Of a stretch of DNA of 64,000 nt, positions 47,711-60,800 are shown in pieces. The notes beneath the pieces were generated by a model. It had not been told where the DNA came from, searched no databases, and saw only the letters and a program-made list of their open reading frames with translations. A program made the translations under genes and the position numbers. How positions within the stretch are numbered: the stretch's first letter is position 1; every line of letters begins with the position of its first letter. This DNA is from Marsupella aquatica (Eukaryota > Marchantiophyta): contig OZ316898.1 of the NCBI GenBank assembly GCA_973895155.1, forward strand, positions 12,896,001-12,960,000, read 5' to 3'.

Positions 47711-50700
47711 CTACTTGTGCTGCAAATGCAAAACTTGCAAAGTAGCATGGTGTCTTGAGTAACTCTCCAAAGGAATCACTTTGGTAAAAGCATCAGTTGG
47801 GTTGAGCTTTCCATCAATCTTGACTAGCTCAAACATTTTATCAGCTTGCCTAATAAAATGGTACCTAATGTCAATGTGTTTCACCCTGCTATCCATAACC
47901 TGGTTAGTAGCTAGGTGAAGCGCACTCTGGCTGTCACAATGAAGAGCAATTTTTCCATGCTCCAATCCCATCTCAGTGACTAGCTTATCCAACCAAATTG
48001 TTTTCTTTGCTGCTTCTGCTGCTGCAATATATTCTGCTTTTGTAGTAGACTGAGATACACACTTCTACAAGGTAGATCTCCAACTTATGCATCCTCCTCC
48101 AAGAGTAAACACATACCCAGTTGTTGACCTCCTTGTTTCCAAACAGCCTCCGTAGTCAGAATCTACATAGTCAACCAAAGATTTGATTTTGTTTGATCTA
48201 CTATCAAACAACAGACCATAGTCTATTGTGCCCTTAAGATACCTGAGAATCCATTTCACAGCCTCCCAATGTACCTTCCCTGGATTTGACATGAATCTAC
48301 TCACTTTGCCCATTGCTAGGGCTATATCAGGTCTTGTACATCATGTCATTAAATACATTAGACTGCTCACTGCCTTCTCATAAGGAACCTTAGTCATCAA
48401 GCCTCTCTCCACTGGATCCGTGGGGCAGAAAGCCGATGATAACTTGAAATGTGGAGCCAAAGGAATACTTACTGGCTTACAATTTTCCATGTTGAATCTT
48501 GCAAGTACCTTTTCAACATACTTGCCTTGATTCAACCACAACTGTCCAGTTTCAAAGTTCCTCGTAATCTCCATACCTAGATCCTCTTGGCTTTCCCAAG
48601 ATCCTTCATTCGGAATTCAGAAATCAATTTTGCTTTGAGTTTGTCAACCTCAGGTTGATCCTTAGCCGCAATCAACATGTCATCCACATAGAGCACTAGA
48701 ATGAGCAAACCAAACACACCATTCTTGACTGATTTTGTATACACACAAGGGTCATACACCATCCTAGTGAATCCTTGTGCAAGCATGAAATCATCAAACT
48801 GCTTGTTCCACTGTCGAGGAGCTTGCTTCAATCCATACAAAGACTTAAGTAACCTACAAACTAAACTCTCTTGACCCTTCTTCACAAAGCCCAATGGTTG
48901 TCTCATGAAAATTTGTTCCTCCAAGGTGCCATAGAGAAAAGCAGTAACAACATCCATTTGATCTAACACCAGATCAAAAAACACAACAAGTTGACACAAA
49001 ATTCGTATCGTGGAATACTTGGCAACTGGAGAGAAGACCTCATTGTAATCCACTCCCTTCTCCTGAGTGAATCCCTTGGCAACAAGCCTTGCCTTGTATA
49101 TCTTGTCTCCTCTGTCTGAAGAGTTGTCCTTTAGCTTGTAAATCCATTTGCTATCCACCACTTGTTGATCACTTGGCAACTGCACCAGCTCCCATGTTTT
49201 GTTGTCACTTAAAGATTGCAACTCCCTCTGCATTGCTGCATTCCATTCATCTTTCTTGTCTGAAATGCTTGTCTCATGAAATAAAGACGGTTCTCCTTCT
49301 TCCAAGATCAGTGCTCTATCATCATCAAGTGCAATGTCAGCATCATCTAACCTTGATAAATCTGTCCATTATCCATACCTTGTAGGAGCTCGAGTAATTC
49401 GCCTTGATTTTCTAGCTGATGATTCTGGCTGATCTTGCTCTGTTAGTTGATTTTGAGGTATTCCAACAACAACCTGCTCCTCTTGTTCCATCACCGGAAC
49501 CAGCTCCATTCTCAGAGCACCTCCTTCAACTATGTCATAAAAACCCTCATGACCAATCTCCCCCTCAACATGGTCCAGGATAGGAGATTTACCTTTGTCA
49601 GTACGGGAAGTCTGAGTATTCTCCCCCTCCTTTGATGATCGAGATTCATTAAAGGATACATCTCTATTGACAAGCAACGTGGAAGCTGTTGGATCCCATA
49701 GCCTATAACCTTTCACATCCTTTTGATAACTAAGAAAAATATACTTCTTGGAAGTCAGATCTAGTTTAGATCGATTTTTCTTAGGTGTGAGAGCATATGC
49801 ATCACTTCCAAAGACTCTCAAAACGTGATAGTCTGCTTGCCGTCCATACCTCATTTCAATCGGCGTCTTGAAATTGATTGCACTTGAAGGAGAAAGATTT
49901 ACCAAATAAGCTATTGTATTTACAGTTTCAGCCCAAAATTCATGTGGTAAACCTGATTGACTCAACATACTCCTCGATCGCTCCAATAGTGTTCGGTTCA
50001 GCCGCTCAGAAACATCATTCTGTTGAGGAGTATAAACTGTCATGAGATGACGAGTAATCCCTTGCTCTGCACAATATTGTTCAAATTTACTTGAACCATA
50101 CTCCCCGCCGTTATCTGGTCGCAGATATCTCACCTTGGATCCAGTCTGATTCTCAATTTGGGCTTTCCACTTCATAAAAGTGCCAAAAACCTCAGACTTG
50201 GCGTGTAGAAATGTGATCCACACATACCTTGAGTAATCATCAATGAACGTGACATAGTACAATTTTCCGGAAAGTGAGGGAATGGGGGCTGGACCCCACA
50301 CATCACTATGTACATACTCAAGTATAGTTTTGGTATTGTGAGTTCCAACACCAAAGGTTCTTCTATGTTGCTTCCCAAACACACAATGTTCACAAAAGTC
50401 TAACTTAGATGATTCCAAATTAGAAATAAGTTCTTTTCTATAAAGGATCGCCAAACCTTTTTCACTCATGTGTCCCAATCTACAATGCCACAATCGAGTC
50501 ATGTCTTCACGAGTTCTGGTTATATTGGCTTCATCCTTGATTACGTTGCCCTCCAATAAATAAAGATTATTGTGCCGCTTACCCTTCAGGACAACTTTGC
50601 CTTTCATTGACAGTTGAAGTACACCATTAGCAGAACTCCACTGATGGCCATTCGCTTCCAACATTCCGAGCGAAATCAAGTTCTTTTTCATGTCAGGAAT

Positions 50701-50883
50701 ATGTCTGATATCTTTCACTGTTCGCATAGCTCCATCAAACATCCGAATCTTCACAGATCCAATTTCAGTAATTTGACACGGGTGATCATTCCCCATCAAC
50801 ACTGAACCGTTTGATACCGAGTAAGAACTGAAAAACTCTAATTTATACGTTATATGATATGTACAGGCACAATCCAAAATCTA
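47711..50883 (-). pseudogene. pol: copia pol (protease, integrase, RT, RNase H), disrupted
   Basis: The protease motif is degraded (DCA where D-S/T-G is expected), with a TAG just before it. The integrase zinc-binding HCRLGH...CEHC and core residues HSDVWGP, FIDDYSR, RPDNGGEYG and NDVSERLNRTLLE are seen, followed by GKSPI and a C-terminal KSRRITRAPTRYG. Reverse transcriptase starts near 49305 with NAAMQRELQSL and keeps VDSKWIYKLK, ARLVAKGFTQ, KSLYGLKQAPRQW and the catalytic LYVDDMLIAA. RNase H keeps DYVDSDYGGC, AEYIAAAEAAKK, LHCDSQSALHL and VKHIDIRYHFIRQ. Frame breaks occur near 49305-49369, 48576, 48314-48340 and 48063, so no full-length polyprotein can be made. Confidence 0.95.
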
Positions 50884-50931
50884 TTCATCACCACTATTTC
50901 TGGATGAACTCCAAAGAGCAACATCTTGTCG

Positions 50932-51830
50932 TCACAAGATTTCATCATCGAGCAAGTTGATCATATCAACATCAATGGTTGCGTTTGCTGATGGTTGATT
51001 AGTCTGCTTGACTCGAAAATCTCTTTTCATATGGCCGGGTTTGTTATATTTCCAACATATAATCGGTTTCCTTTCTAGAGATTTCTCTCTAGACCTGGAT
51101 CTAGACTTAGATCGAGCCTTCTCCTTGCCTCTATTTCGCAAGGGGTATGATTATGAAAATACCTGTTTTCGCTAGTCATCCGTTGTTGAGTCCTCCCGCG
51201 ATTCACATTCAATGCACTGCCAGATGAAGATGGTGTCTGGGCATGACCCAGTTTCTTCTGTGCATCATCTGACAGCAAAGAGCTTACCACGTCATCATAT
51301 GATATGGTTTTGAGGTCTCAATACAAGAGAACCTGCTTCAAACCTTGATAAGATGGGGGTAAGGAGCTGAGAAGAAGCAATGCCTTATCTTCATCTTCCA
51401 CTCCCTTGCCAAGATTTGACAAATCTACAGCTAGGCTGTCGAATTCATCCAAGTGATCTTGAAGCTTGCCTCCTTCTTTTAGCCTCAAGCTCATCAAGAG
51501 AGACTTCTTGTACAACCGATCTGAGGCATCCTCGCGGTAGTACTTCTCTTAGAGGGCCTTGAATAAGGATACGCAATCCTCGTAATCGTCCAACTTCTTA
51601 ATGATATGCGGCTTCAGATACAGCATAACGGCATTCACAGCAATCACTTGCTCTTGCCTCCATTTTCTCAATGTGATCTCCTCCTCACTGCTAGACTCCT
51701 CCCGAGGTGATAGTAGATGATCTAGGCCCATAGCACGAAGAATTCTCTTAACCTGCTTCTCCCGTAGCAAATAATCTGTGCGCCCATCATACTTTTCCAC
51801 CTCAAACTTGACACCTCCAACTTGGATGCC
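50932..51830 (-). pseudogene. gag: copia gag, disrupted
   Basis: Encodes the capsid-like protein of the element. Recognisable are FEVEKYDGRTDYLL near the N-terminus, LQDHLDEFDSLAVDL and LLSSLPPSYQGLKQVLL in the UBN2-type domain, then an Arg/Ser-rich stretch and the zinc knuckle. The knuckle has lost two of its three cysteines (CWKYNKPGHMKRDF, where Cys is expected at the fourth and last positions). In-frame stops lie after the LFKAL segment (TAA, near 51549) and after QVLLY (TGA, near 51316), and a frameshift falls near 51140. The initiator is out of frame with the body. Confidence 0.9.
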
Positions 51831-52379
51831 ATCGTTGTCCTCCCAACTTTCTCCACGTGCTATTGTTGTGTTGCTTCCTATATGCTTTGTTGTTTTTTCC
51901 TTCCTTCCTTCCTTCCGGTTGACTCAACTCCAAATCACAAAAAAATATTGATTTTCACAACTTCCCAAAAATCTTAAAACTTTTCACCGCCACGTAGCCC
52001 ACCAGCCTAGCAAGCCAACGCTGAAATCCGAAATCGAAACTGAGTTCCGACGAAAAACTCTTTCACGTTTTGGTCGGGGTGGGTAAAATTCAAAAACTTC
52101 TCCCCCGTTTTGACCACCCCGGGGAATAACAAAAATTCCAAGTATCACCCGTCGTCAGAAATGCAAATCGATTAGCACACCGCGTTGCTAGCTTCAGTAG
52201 CTACGTCCTCGCCAAAAACAATCCAAAAAAAGTTACCGTTCGGACCTTGGAATCTTTGAGTAAAGGCCGAAAAACAACTCTCTATTTTTTTGGAATATTC
52301 CTTGGACTGTGCGGCAGGTCTCATAGGGGGGCCGTTCCCCCTGTTGAAGCAGTTAAATTGGCGGGTCACTGGGCCCGGG

Positions 52380-52960
52380 ATGCCACTTAACCAATAGGAG
52401 TGGAGGGAAGGAATTTTAAAAATGGGCCTAAAGGGGGTGTTAAGGCCCCTTATTAAAAAATACTGTCTTAAAAGGGGCACACGCGTATAGGCGACGCGAG
52501 ACGGGCCAGGCAAGATACGGCCATATACAAGGGGCATACGGCGAGGAATACGTGCAAGGGTGCAAAAGGGAAGCCGGGAGGGAATGGAGGGCACGAGGCC
52601 CTATGGAGGGCATGAGGCCCTATGGAGGGCACGAGGCCCTATGAAGCATTAAAGAGGGGGGAAGGCAAAGGGCTGCGAGGGGGGGGGGAAGTGAAAAAAC
52701 GCGCACGAAGGGGGAGGAGGAGCAAAAAACAGCTCGCAAGGGGGGGGGGGGAAATGGTCACGAGAGGGAGGGGGAAGGTCATCGCGAGAGGGATGGAGGG
52801 AGGGGAGGGGGGGTGGCGGGGCCCTATATGCGCCCAATGGCGCCCTATACGCGTGTGAGGGGCGGGGAAAGGGAGGGGGGAGGGGGCGTGGTATACACGT
52901 GAAAATACGGCGCGATACGCGCGCCCGGGGGTTATCGTATGCCTGGGGGGTGCACATGTA
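52380..52960. repeat. GC-rich, G-run block inside the copia leader
   Basis: It contrasts strongly with the flanking DNA: runs of G up to twelve (52738-52751), three ~19-bp copies of GAGGCCCTATGGAGGGCA(C/T) at 52570-52640, and many CGCG and TACGCG words. It could be part of the element's leader or a nested insertion; no terminal repeats were found. Frames across it are Pro- or Arg-rich and look compositional rather than coding. Confidence 0.6.
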
Positions 52961-53723
52961 TACACATAAGGGATTAAAACCCCTTTAAAACGCACAAATG
53001 TTGCCTCCAAAAAATTTGTCGTGTTACTTACTGAAAATGTTGCCGTTTCACACGAGGAAAGTGCACGTCACCGACGGGAAATGTTTCCGAAATTCACCGG
53101 CGGCGTCTGCTACTCCAGTAGAGTATAAACTTCCCGTCATGACTCCTTCACTCCACGTCAAGTGCCAATCTCAGACTCAAAATGATCACCTCGCCGTGGT
53201 CTCTCCGTTAAGCCATAGCACTTTGCGATTCTCCCCCTGATCCGAGCGTGACGTCAAGAAACCCGCTTCAGCCAAGGGCTATGTCTCCATAGCCATGGAA
53301 AAACCAGAAACGACTCCGTCACTCATTGCGTCGCACTCGGTTTACCTCGACAACAAACCAGCTACCAAAATGATCACCTTTGCCCGATCTACGATTTGAG
53401 CTATAGGTTGTGACGCCTCGCGCACCGCAAAGCTCACACTAACGAGAAAAAGATCTCAGGTCCCCCCCGAAAGAACCGTCGAAGAAAACCGTCGAACACG
53501 AATCACAAAAAATCCAAAACGATGGAAACATAAATTCCTCAGCACCACGAACTCCGTTTAGAGATTTCTTTGCACCATTAGATAACCCTTGCCCCGATCT
53601 ATCCAATGAGCCCAATACCTCCAAGTTCCATGCGACGGAACTTCGTGAAATCAACTGACACTAACCGCTGGAAAATCCATCACGAAAAAATCTATCGTCA
53701 CCTTAGCGTCACCTCCCTGGCTT

Positions 53724-53735
53724 GCTCTGATACCA
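53724..53735 (-). other. Primer binding site, initiator-Met tRNA
   Basis: On the minus strand the sequence is TGGTATCAGAGC, the standard plant copia primer site, two bases inside the 5' LTR. Confidence 0.95.
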
Positions 53736-53737
53736 AT

Positions 53738-54069
53738 TGTTGAACTATGATATCTTGCTTCATGACGATACAATCATTACTCATACCATTCACACGTAGT
53801 CGACACAATCTCTACGTGGTTCACCTCTTCTCCAAGGCTACATCCACACGAATACTCAAGCTTTACTTCAAGAGTGAACGAACACACATGCTCTCCCTCT
53901 TCCTCAAGTTGCTCCGTTACAATGAGTAAGCACACCACACCAGCGGCTTACACTAGCCCTGGTATATACAAGGTCACACACGACTAATCTAACCTCAGCT
54001 AAGACCCTAACTGTGGTTAGCCTAAGTGCCGTAACCTTTGAGTCACAAGACTAAGAGCAATCCTTAACA
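53738..54069 (-). repeat. 5' LTR of the copia element
   Basis: 332 bp with TG...CA ends. In the element's own orientation this is the upstream LTR and should hold its promoter. It is followed by the tRNA primer site and differs from the other LTR at eight positions. Confidence 0.97.
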
Positions 54070-54074
54070 ATGTG

Positions 54075-57000
54075 CACTTAAAAATCAAATTGATAATGTG
54101 AAGGAATAGACTAAAGGTGCACGTTTAAAATCTCATGTAGCCCCACAGTGATAAACTACTCGAATCACTCTTTCTAACAAGAGCAACGCTCTCTCTGAAA
54201 AATGGGATTCATCAACAATATTCCCCCAAATTAAAATCCTAAGTAAGTAATAAAATTAGTCAAAACACTCTTTATAACAAGAGTAATGGTCTCTGGAAAA
54301 ACAAGATTTTGCAACAATGTTCTTGCAAATTCAAATTTCCTTTAGCTATGCAATGGAATTCAAAATTTTGGTTGTTTATCATTGAGCAAACTACTTGAGG
54401 CATTATGATTAAAATGTGAAGCACTCAATTTACTCAAACTTTTATCTAGTACCATGAAGACCAAATACAATATTTATATAAAGAACTAAATGTATTTTAC
54501 ATTTTCTCTTTTTTAGTAACTATTTGGAGGGGAAAGACTATTGGGAGAATGGAGTGAAGTTCTTAATTAAAAGCGTCACTTACAATGTATCTTTAGGATA
54601 GAATTGATGACAGAGTTAGTAACAGGGAAACAAATTGGACAGAAGTGATCATGTGGTTACTGATAGTGTACTTTTTGGACAGCAATGTATATAACAATAT
54701 CCAAGCATGGACAGCATGCCGGTCTATTTGGGCTTTAACTCAGGAAAAAGTGTTTGGAAAATTGCTTTTTAGGACATCCATCCAAAATGCAGGCAATCCT
54801 TTTACCTTTTTGGTGTAAATTGGGTGAAGACTTTCATTATGGAGTCCATGGGGATGGGCGGGTACAACGTTGCAGTCCATCCAGACTTTGATTTCTACCT
54901 AAGTGCTTGGGTGGCTCACTCCAAGCAAGACCCCAGATCCCGCGCAAAATTTCCAGGCAATCAACACCCTAAATATTAAGAAAATTAAGTTTTAAAATTT
55001 TTCTCTAGATTTATGGAATATTTTTAGGAATATTCCCAACATTGACAATAAAACCTATAACTTTGATAATTTTCAAAACTGGATTAAAACTCTCCTAACG
55101 TTTTTCAACAAAACTTTTAAAGTCTTCTACCCAATCAAATTAAACAACATGTTTGAGTGTGATGGGTCAAAAGAAAAGAGTGAGACTCTGGGCCTAAGTG
55201 CTATCTCTAATAGCGCAAACATGTATAATTATTAAAATTTTGGACCTAATTCACTGGATATTTTTCAGAAGTGCTTATGAAACCTCAAAAGAATTTTGTG
55301 ATGTACAGATAAGCAACTTGATGTAAACACTACCTTGTTTTTAAAAATTAAAAACATTTGCACCTTGTGGCACAACAGTGGCAGAACAAGCACGGAAGGG
55401 CTATGAAGGGAAACATGGCCAGCATCCAGACCTTGCCGTACAGACCAGTTGTTTTCCAGGCAGAAATCAAGCTCTTTGTGGCCCTGAAAATTGTCTGATG
55501 TTAATAGCCGGTAAAACTGTCTATTGTAGAACCCATACAAGTCTTCACAAGCCCATGTGCCCGTGTGATTGTGGTTTTGCCCTGACTGGCAAAAATACTG
55601 CTTTCCAGGGCGTGGGGTGTGGGCTCATCACCATGCACAGGTGTGGATGCCTTTTATGTGGGGCTTGCCTCCACATATCCTTGCCCTTCCTGCTCAAACA
55701 CCCACAATTTTTTGGCAGGGTGGCAAAGTGTTTCCAAGTGGTAGGGACTTAGCATTCTCCACTCCAGTTGAGGATTTGTGCAAAGGCCACCTCATGCTTG
55801 GAAGACTCAACCCACTGCGTCCTGTCTAGCAAGGAAGGTACCTGCAATCGAGCTATGGCTGATGGTGGGTGCAAAGCTTATATAACCCATACTGTCTGAA
55901 GCTAGCATGCAATGTGGGCTTCTACTGTAGGTAGACGGCAGGGTGGGGACAAACCCTTACCAAAATATAAATCGGCCTGCTTTTGCTCTTTCTGTCCCCC
56001 CTTTTGTGCACTGCCCGGGCTGTATTTTGTCTCCTTTCAATATTGAATAATACGGAGGACTTTCCAAGGCAAACAATCAAATAAAAAATTGTATAGAAAT
56101 TTGGACTTTAGCCCTTCCCCACATAAAAACAAATCCTGAAAAGTGAAAAAAAAATTACTTGATTGAAAGGCAAGTCATGATTATGTGCTCAAGAGGTCTC
56201 CCATGCAACTCAATTTTTTTGCTTTCAAATATCCAGTTCATGGCTATCAGATCCTCACCCTTTTTTAAAGGATGGTAAGACATTTGCTCAGTTGCCACTT
56301 GTGTTCTCTTATCCCAAAGGACAAGAGAGAAACAGTCCACGTGTTATCCTGAGTGACTCGACCAATCATGCTGCTCGCAATTTTGCTATGAAATTTTCGT
56401 CCATTAGAAAACAGGAATTTCAATTATGACTTTAGTCATTTTTCTCATCTTTTCATATTGTGGGCCCATAGAGTGGAGGCCTTTGAGATCTTCTCCACCA
56501 TGTCACCATGTGCATACAGATATCGTAGTATCTAGGATTTGAGTCTGCAGTCTCCACCTATTTTGTAGCCGACACGATTGGGTATATCCCTTCTCCTACA
56601 TCTGAGGGGAGGCTTCAGGCCTTTAATCTTGATATTATATTGGGCTCCATAGGCCTTTTGATCTTGATAACATATGAGGCTCCATAGGTTCCACAAATGC
56701 CATTTAGAGGGCCCGCCAGTTTCTAGTCGAGGTCAAAACCAATGGTCGGCCTACCCAATAATGTTTTTTTAGTTGGAAAGGAAATTCCATTAAAAACTAA
56801 AATCCTCTTGCCAGTTGTGCTACTTGCTCATGGGCGGTTTCTCCTCTACATAAGAATCCTCGTTCCATATCACATGTAACAATGATAAAGATAAGGATAC
56901 TCCAGTATTTGGGTAAGCTACCGTGGGAGGTAAGGTGAGGGGTGATCTAGACCTATGGAAGTTCTGGACTACCCCAAAGTAATAGAATGTGTTCCCTACG

Positions 57001-57530
57001 TTATCACTTACATCCACCCACTACTTGCATAATGGAAATTTGCCCTTTCTGTGAAAAGTTTATTGTTTCCGTAATGAAAAACTTTACGTTTGCCGGCAAA
57101 AATAAAAAATAAAAAAAATCGCTAACCTAAGAAAAGGGATATAGTAAACAGTGGGAACATGCATGTTGCCATGTTTCAGTTCTTTTGCCAGTGTTGAGGA
57201 CTAATTTTTTTTTGGCTCTTTGGTCATCCCAGGTCCCCCCCCCCTCCCCTTTGTGGGTCCTTGCCTTTGGGATCCTGTATAATAAGTGCAACGGAATTTG
57301 CTGAGAGAGCATGGCTTCCAAACACAGAGTTTTGTTTTATAAGTAAATGGAGGGACCCAACCCTGGAAGCTCACCCCATGAACAAGGGTTAGGCAATAGG
57401 AAGGAAAAGCCTCATTTATTATCACAGTAAACTAAGGTGTTGGTTTTGACTCCTTCTGTATTGTACAAGGGTAGAATTTAGGTGTACATTATAGTATGTG
57501 AGGCCTTGCACTAGCCTTTTATTTATAATT
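54075..57530. other. Intergenic, no gene seen
   Basis: AT-rich DNA. A Cys-rich frame at 55378-55752 opens with GTG and has no family resemblance. An alternate frame of similar length overlaps it. Nothing is supported. Confidence 0.5.
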
Positions 57531-57850
57531 AGCCCAATGAAAATGCAAAAAGATGTTGAGATTAGAAAAGATACCAAGGAGAGAAAAAAGAGTGACGGTG
57601 AGAAAAGTATCAAAGTGAAAAATATACCAAAGAGAGAGGAAAGGAGAAAATATGTTGAGGTGAGAAAAGATGCCAAGGATAGAAGTGATGTAAAGGTCAG
57701 AAAAAAATATTGTGGTGAGAAAGCAGTGTCAAGGTGAGAAAAGATATCCAAGTGAGAAAACAATGTTGAGGAGAAAGAATGTCAAGATGAGAAAAATAAG
57801 TCAACCAAGCAAAATGTCATGGTGAGGTGACGATGTCAAGGCAAAACATG
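57531..57850 (-). repeat. Minisatellite array A with Helitron-like end (minus strand)
   Basis: Read on the minus strand: about fifteen degenerate ~20-21-bp units of the type TTTTCTCACCTCAACATC, ending in TTTTCATTGGGCTAATT at 57531-57545. The terminal CATTGGGCTA is shared with arrays B and C. The preceding hairpin is not preserved. Confidence 0.8.
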
Positions 57851-60800
57851 TCTCAAGTTGTTGGTGTTAAAGTTGAATTCTCTCCATGAATGAGAGTCAA
57901 TTTTGCCAAGAATTCTGAATGCATGTATATTGACGTTGACCATTATACTTGCTTTGATTGAAACACATTTAGTAGATCTAGCAAGTACCCCCCTTATCCA
58001 GGGAGGTATTTCGTGGTTTTCTGGCTTTTCCTTTCTTCTGGTTGGTGTTGCAAACGCTGGGACGTAACAGTTTGGCAGTTTTCACCAACATTGAAAAGGC
58101 TGCCTTTACATAGCAGATGCACACAAAAATTATGGGGATGGGATTGAGAGTCAAAGTCTGAGTGGCACCATGGGATCAGAATCAGATTCAGGGTGGCTTT
58201 ACAGAAACCAGCAAGAGGACATTAGAACTTTTCCCATACCAAATCTAGTGGACAGCTTTCAGCCTAGAATTTAGCTCCCACGCTTGTGACAAACAGAGGG
58301 GCCAGGGTGGGGACTGCAAGCAATGTATTCTAATAGATTGCGAGGACAACAGCTTAGACTACGTCTTGGTCACAAAAACAATGTACAGGTCACCATTTTG
58401 CTATTAGACCCACCTACTGCTATGTAGGTTGGGGCGTACCAGTGCTGAAATGACAACCAAACGTCTCCTACTGACAATCAAGAATCACCATCCACATAAA
58501 ATTAAATAGTTAGAATGACATCCCAATCTAGAAAAGAGAGACTTGCCCGTCCTCTCATTCTTGTGAAGCCAGTCTCAAGAGCACTTGTAATGTTGTGGGC
58601 CAATAGGTGCTACTTGCATAGCCGACATACAGTCATCTCAACACGATTATTTGCATTATTAATTTAATGACTTGGCTCCTCATGCCAACCTTGGTGTGAT
58701 CTTTCCTGCCCTCGTGCCATGCTCCAAAAGTGCACAATGATCACTCACTAGGAATCTCACCAGTAGTATCTTACAAGACTTGTTGGTTAAAGCTTTTAAA
58801 AGTGTTTCTGGGTTCATATCCCCTCACAAGTGTAAACTCCTTGAAAGAAATGAAGGTGACGTATCAAGTTGACACACTATGAAGCATATGATGATTTTTC
58901 ACATCATCAACCACTATAATATCCAATCCCACCAAAAAGAGGCATATGTTTACAAATGAACTTTTGGAGTGAATCAATGACATCCTTTAGATACATTCTG
59001 TCAGATGTTTGGGAACATGACATTATCTGAAAATGGGACAAGTTATAAACTTAAAACAAATGTATAGACATACCAGTCCAAAGAATGTAAATGCAGATAA
59101 TAGAATTCACATGAATGTGCAAGCTGTGCAAGGTACACTCAATTAGTAGTGGATCTTAGGGGCCCTTTCCCAAGGTACACTCAATTAGTAGTGGATGTTA
59201 GGGCCCCTTTTCCCCGACTTTTTCCCTCCCTTTGTTGGGTTGCTTTGCCAAGAGGACCCTGTCTCCTGTTTGGCTTTTTCAAGCCCTGGCACCTGGGGTT
59301 TCACTATCTAGAGCCCCCCACAAAATTATTTGCTAAACCCTAAACCCCTGCAATGTTTTTAGGTCAGGTACATACTAAAACTTAGTAGATTTGGTTTTTA
59401 ATTATTTATTAATTTAGAATATTCTTTTAATATTCCAAAATTTGGTTTGGAAACCCTATCTTTCTTTGCAAGTCTCAAAATTGGATTAAATTTTTTTTAT
59501 AGCTCATACACAAGTATCCAATTAGAACCAACGAAATGACCCTATGCTACATCACACATGATATGTCACTTTTGCAAAAGCGACACCCCCAAGTATGGCA
59601 TTGTGATACATATGACCAGTACGGAGAGAGAGAGAGAGAAAGAAGGAAACTAAGGAAATAAATAAATAATTTAAAATAGTTTTCATCCTGTTTTCAAAGA
59701 TTTGACCTATTCTTTATTTTTATTTTTTAGGGGGTGGTGAGCCAGCTTTAGAGGGATTTGTTTATTTATTTATTTTAAGAGGCCATTTTTTTGGTTGGTT
59801 GCTGTGTGGTGGGGCTTTCGCCTTGGGGAAGATAGCAGCAACTTCTTTAAGGTGCCAATATTCCTTGGTTGGTTGTTGCATGCATGGAGGTGAGGGCAAG
59901 GATTGAGGAGGACCATTCCTCTTCAATCCTAGCCCCTCCCCTCCCCACCCCAATGATACTTGCCCCTCCCACTTCCCATACTAGTACTCAAAAGAACCGC
60001 ATTGGAGGCAAAGACAACATGGGCCCGAGATGACTGCATGACAGCAATGATAAATAAGATGGCTCAAATTTTTGTTGCCTTGCCACTGCATCTTGTATGC
60101 GACATGATATTATAGTGAAAACCCCTTGCACATGTGAAAGTTTGCATCTTGAAGGTGCAGAATAACATCTACTTACTATAATATACAATCCCGCCTTTTT
60201 GTGCTCATGGTCAGTTTACAAAATTCACTTTTGGAGGGAACTCATTATGACCATTGGATTTAAAACTTAAATTTTCCTGCCCATCAGATCTATGTAAGGA
60301 AGAATAAAGAGTTGAATAAAGTGTTTGTCCTAGCCTGAGGCACGGATCCATGGGCTTCCACCCACACCTAGACTCATTACAAACATCTAGAAAAAGGTCA
60401 TTGGGAATTGAGTTGACATGTGGCTATCATGGGTAGATGGGTCTGACAAGAAAATCTAAGTAGACCCCACATGATTGCCCCATTCACGTAAAGTAAGAAG
60501 TATAGACAACCTACAATACAAATTAAGTTGTGAGTTCAAAAGGGATGATTTATAGGAAAGTGGAAAAAATTAAGTCTACTAGGAGTAGTGAAAACATTGT
60601 TTTTTTCTAATCTCTATAAAGTACTTTTTCCAGGTTACATTAACATTCAATCCTATATTCTTTATTGCAATAACCTTATTGACCAAAGACACAATGGCCC
60701 CAAGAATACAATGGCCCAACAACGAAATGGCGGGAGTGATAAATGATTGTAACAATAAAATGGTTATAAGGACAAATGTGCAATGCAAGTTAGGGCACTG

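Larger units (their letters stand above)
47177..54069 (-). mobile_element. Ty1/copia LTR retrotransposon, complete structure, inactive
   Basis: Two 332-bp LTRs (47177-47508 and 53738-54069) begin TGTTGAACTATGA and end CCTTAACA, and are flanked by the 5-bp duplication ATGTG (47172-47176 and 54070-54074). Genes read on the minus strand in copia order: gag, protease, integrase, reverse transcriptase, RNase H. The primer binding site TGGTATCAGAGC (initiator-Met tRNA) abuts the right LTR and a purine tract AAGGGGGAGTT abuts the left LTR. The LTRs differ at 8 of 332 positions (2.4%), so the insertion is fairly recent. Several in-frame stops and frameshifts disable gag-pol. The ~1.9-kb leader between PBS and gag is long for a copia element. 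Confidence 0.97.

Noticed and set aside
52639-53010. Proline- and arginine-rich frames inside the copia leader
   Set aside because: Explained by G/C-run composition; no conserved residues and both strands give similar low-complexity products.
55378-55829. Cys-rich 124-codon frame
   Set aside because: Opens with GTG, no spacing pattern matching a known Cys-rich family, and an overlapping frame of similar length exists.
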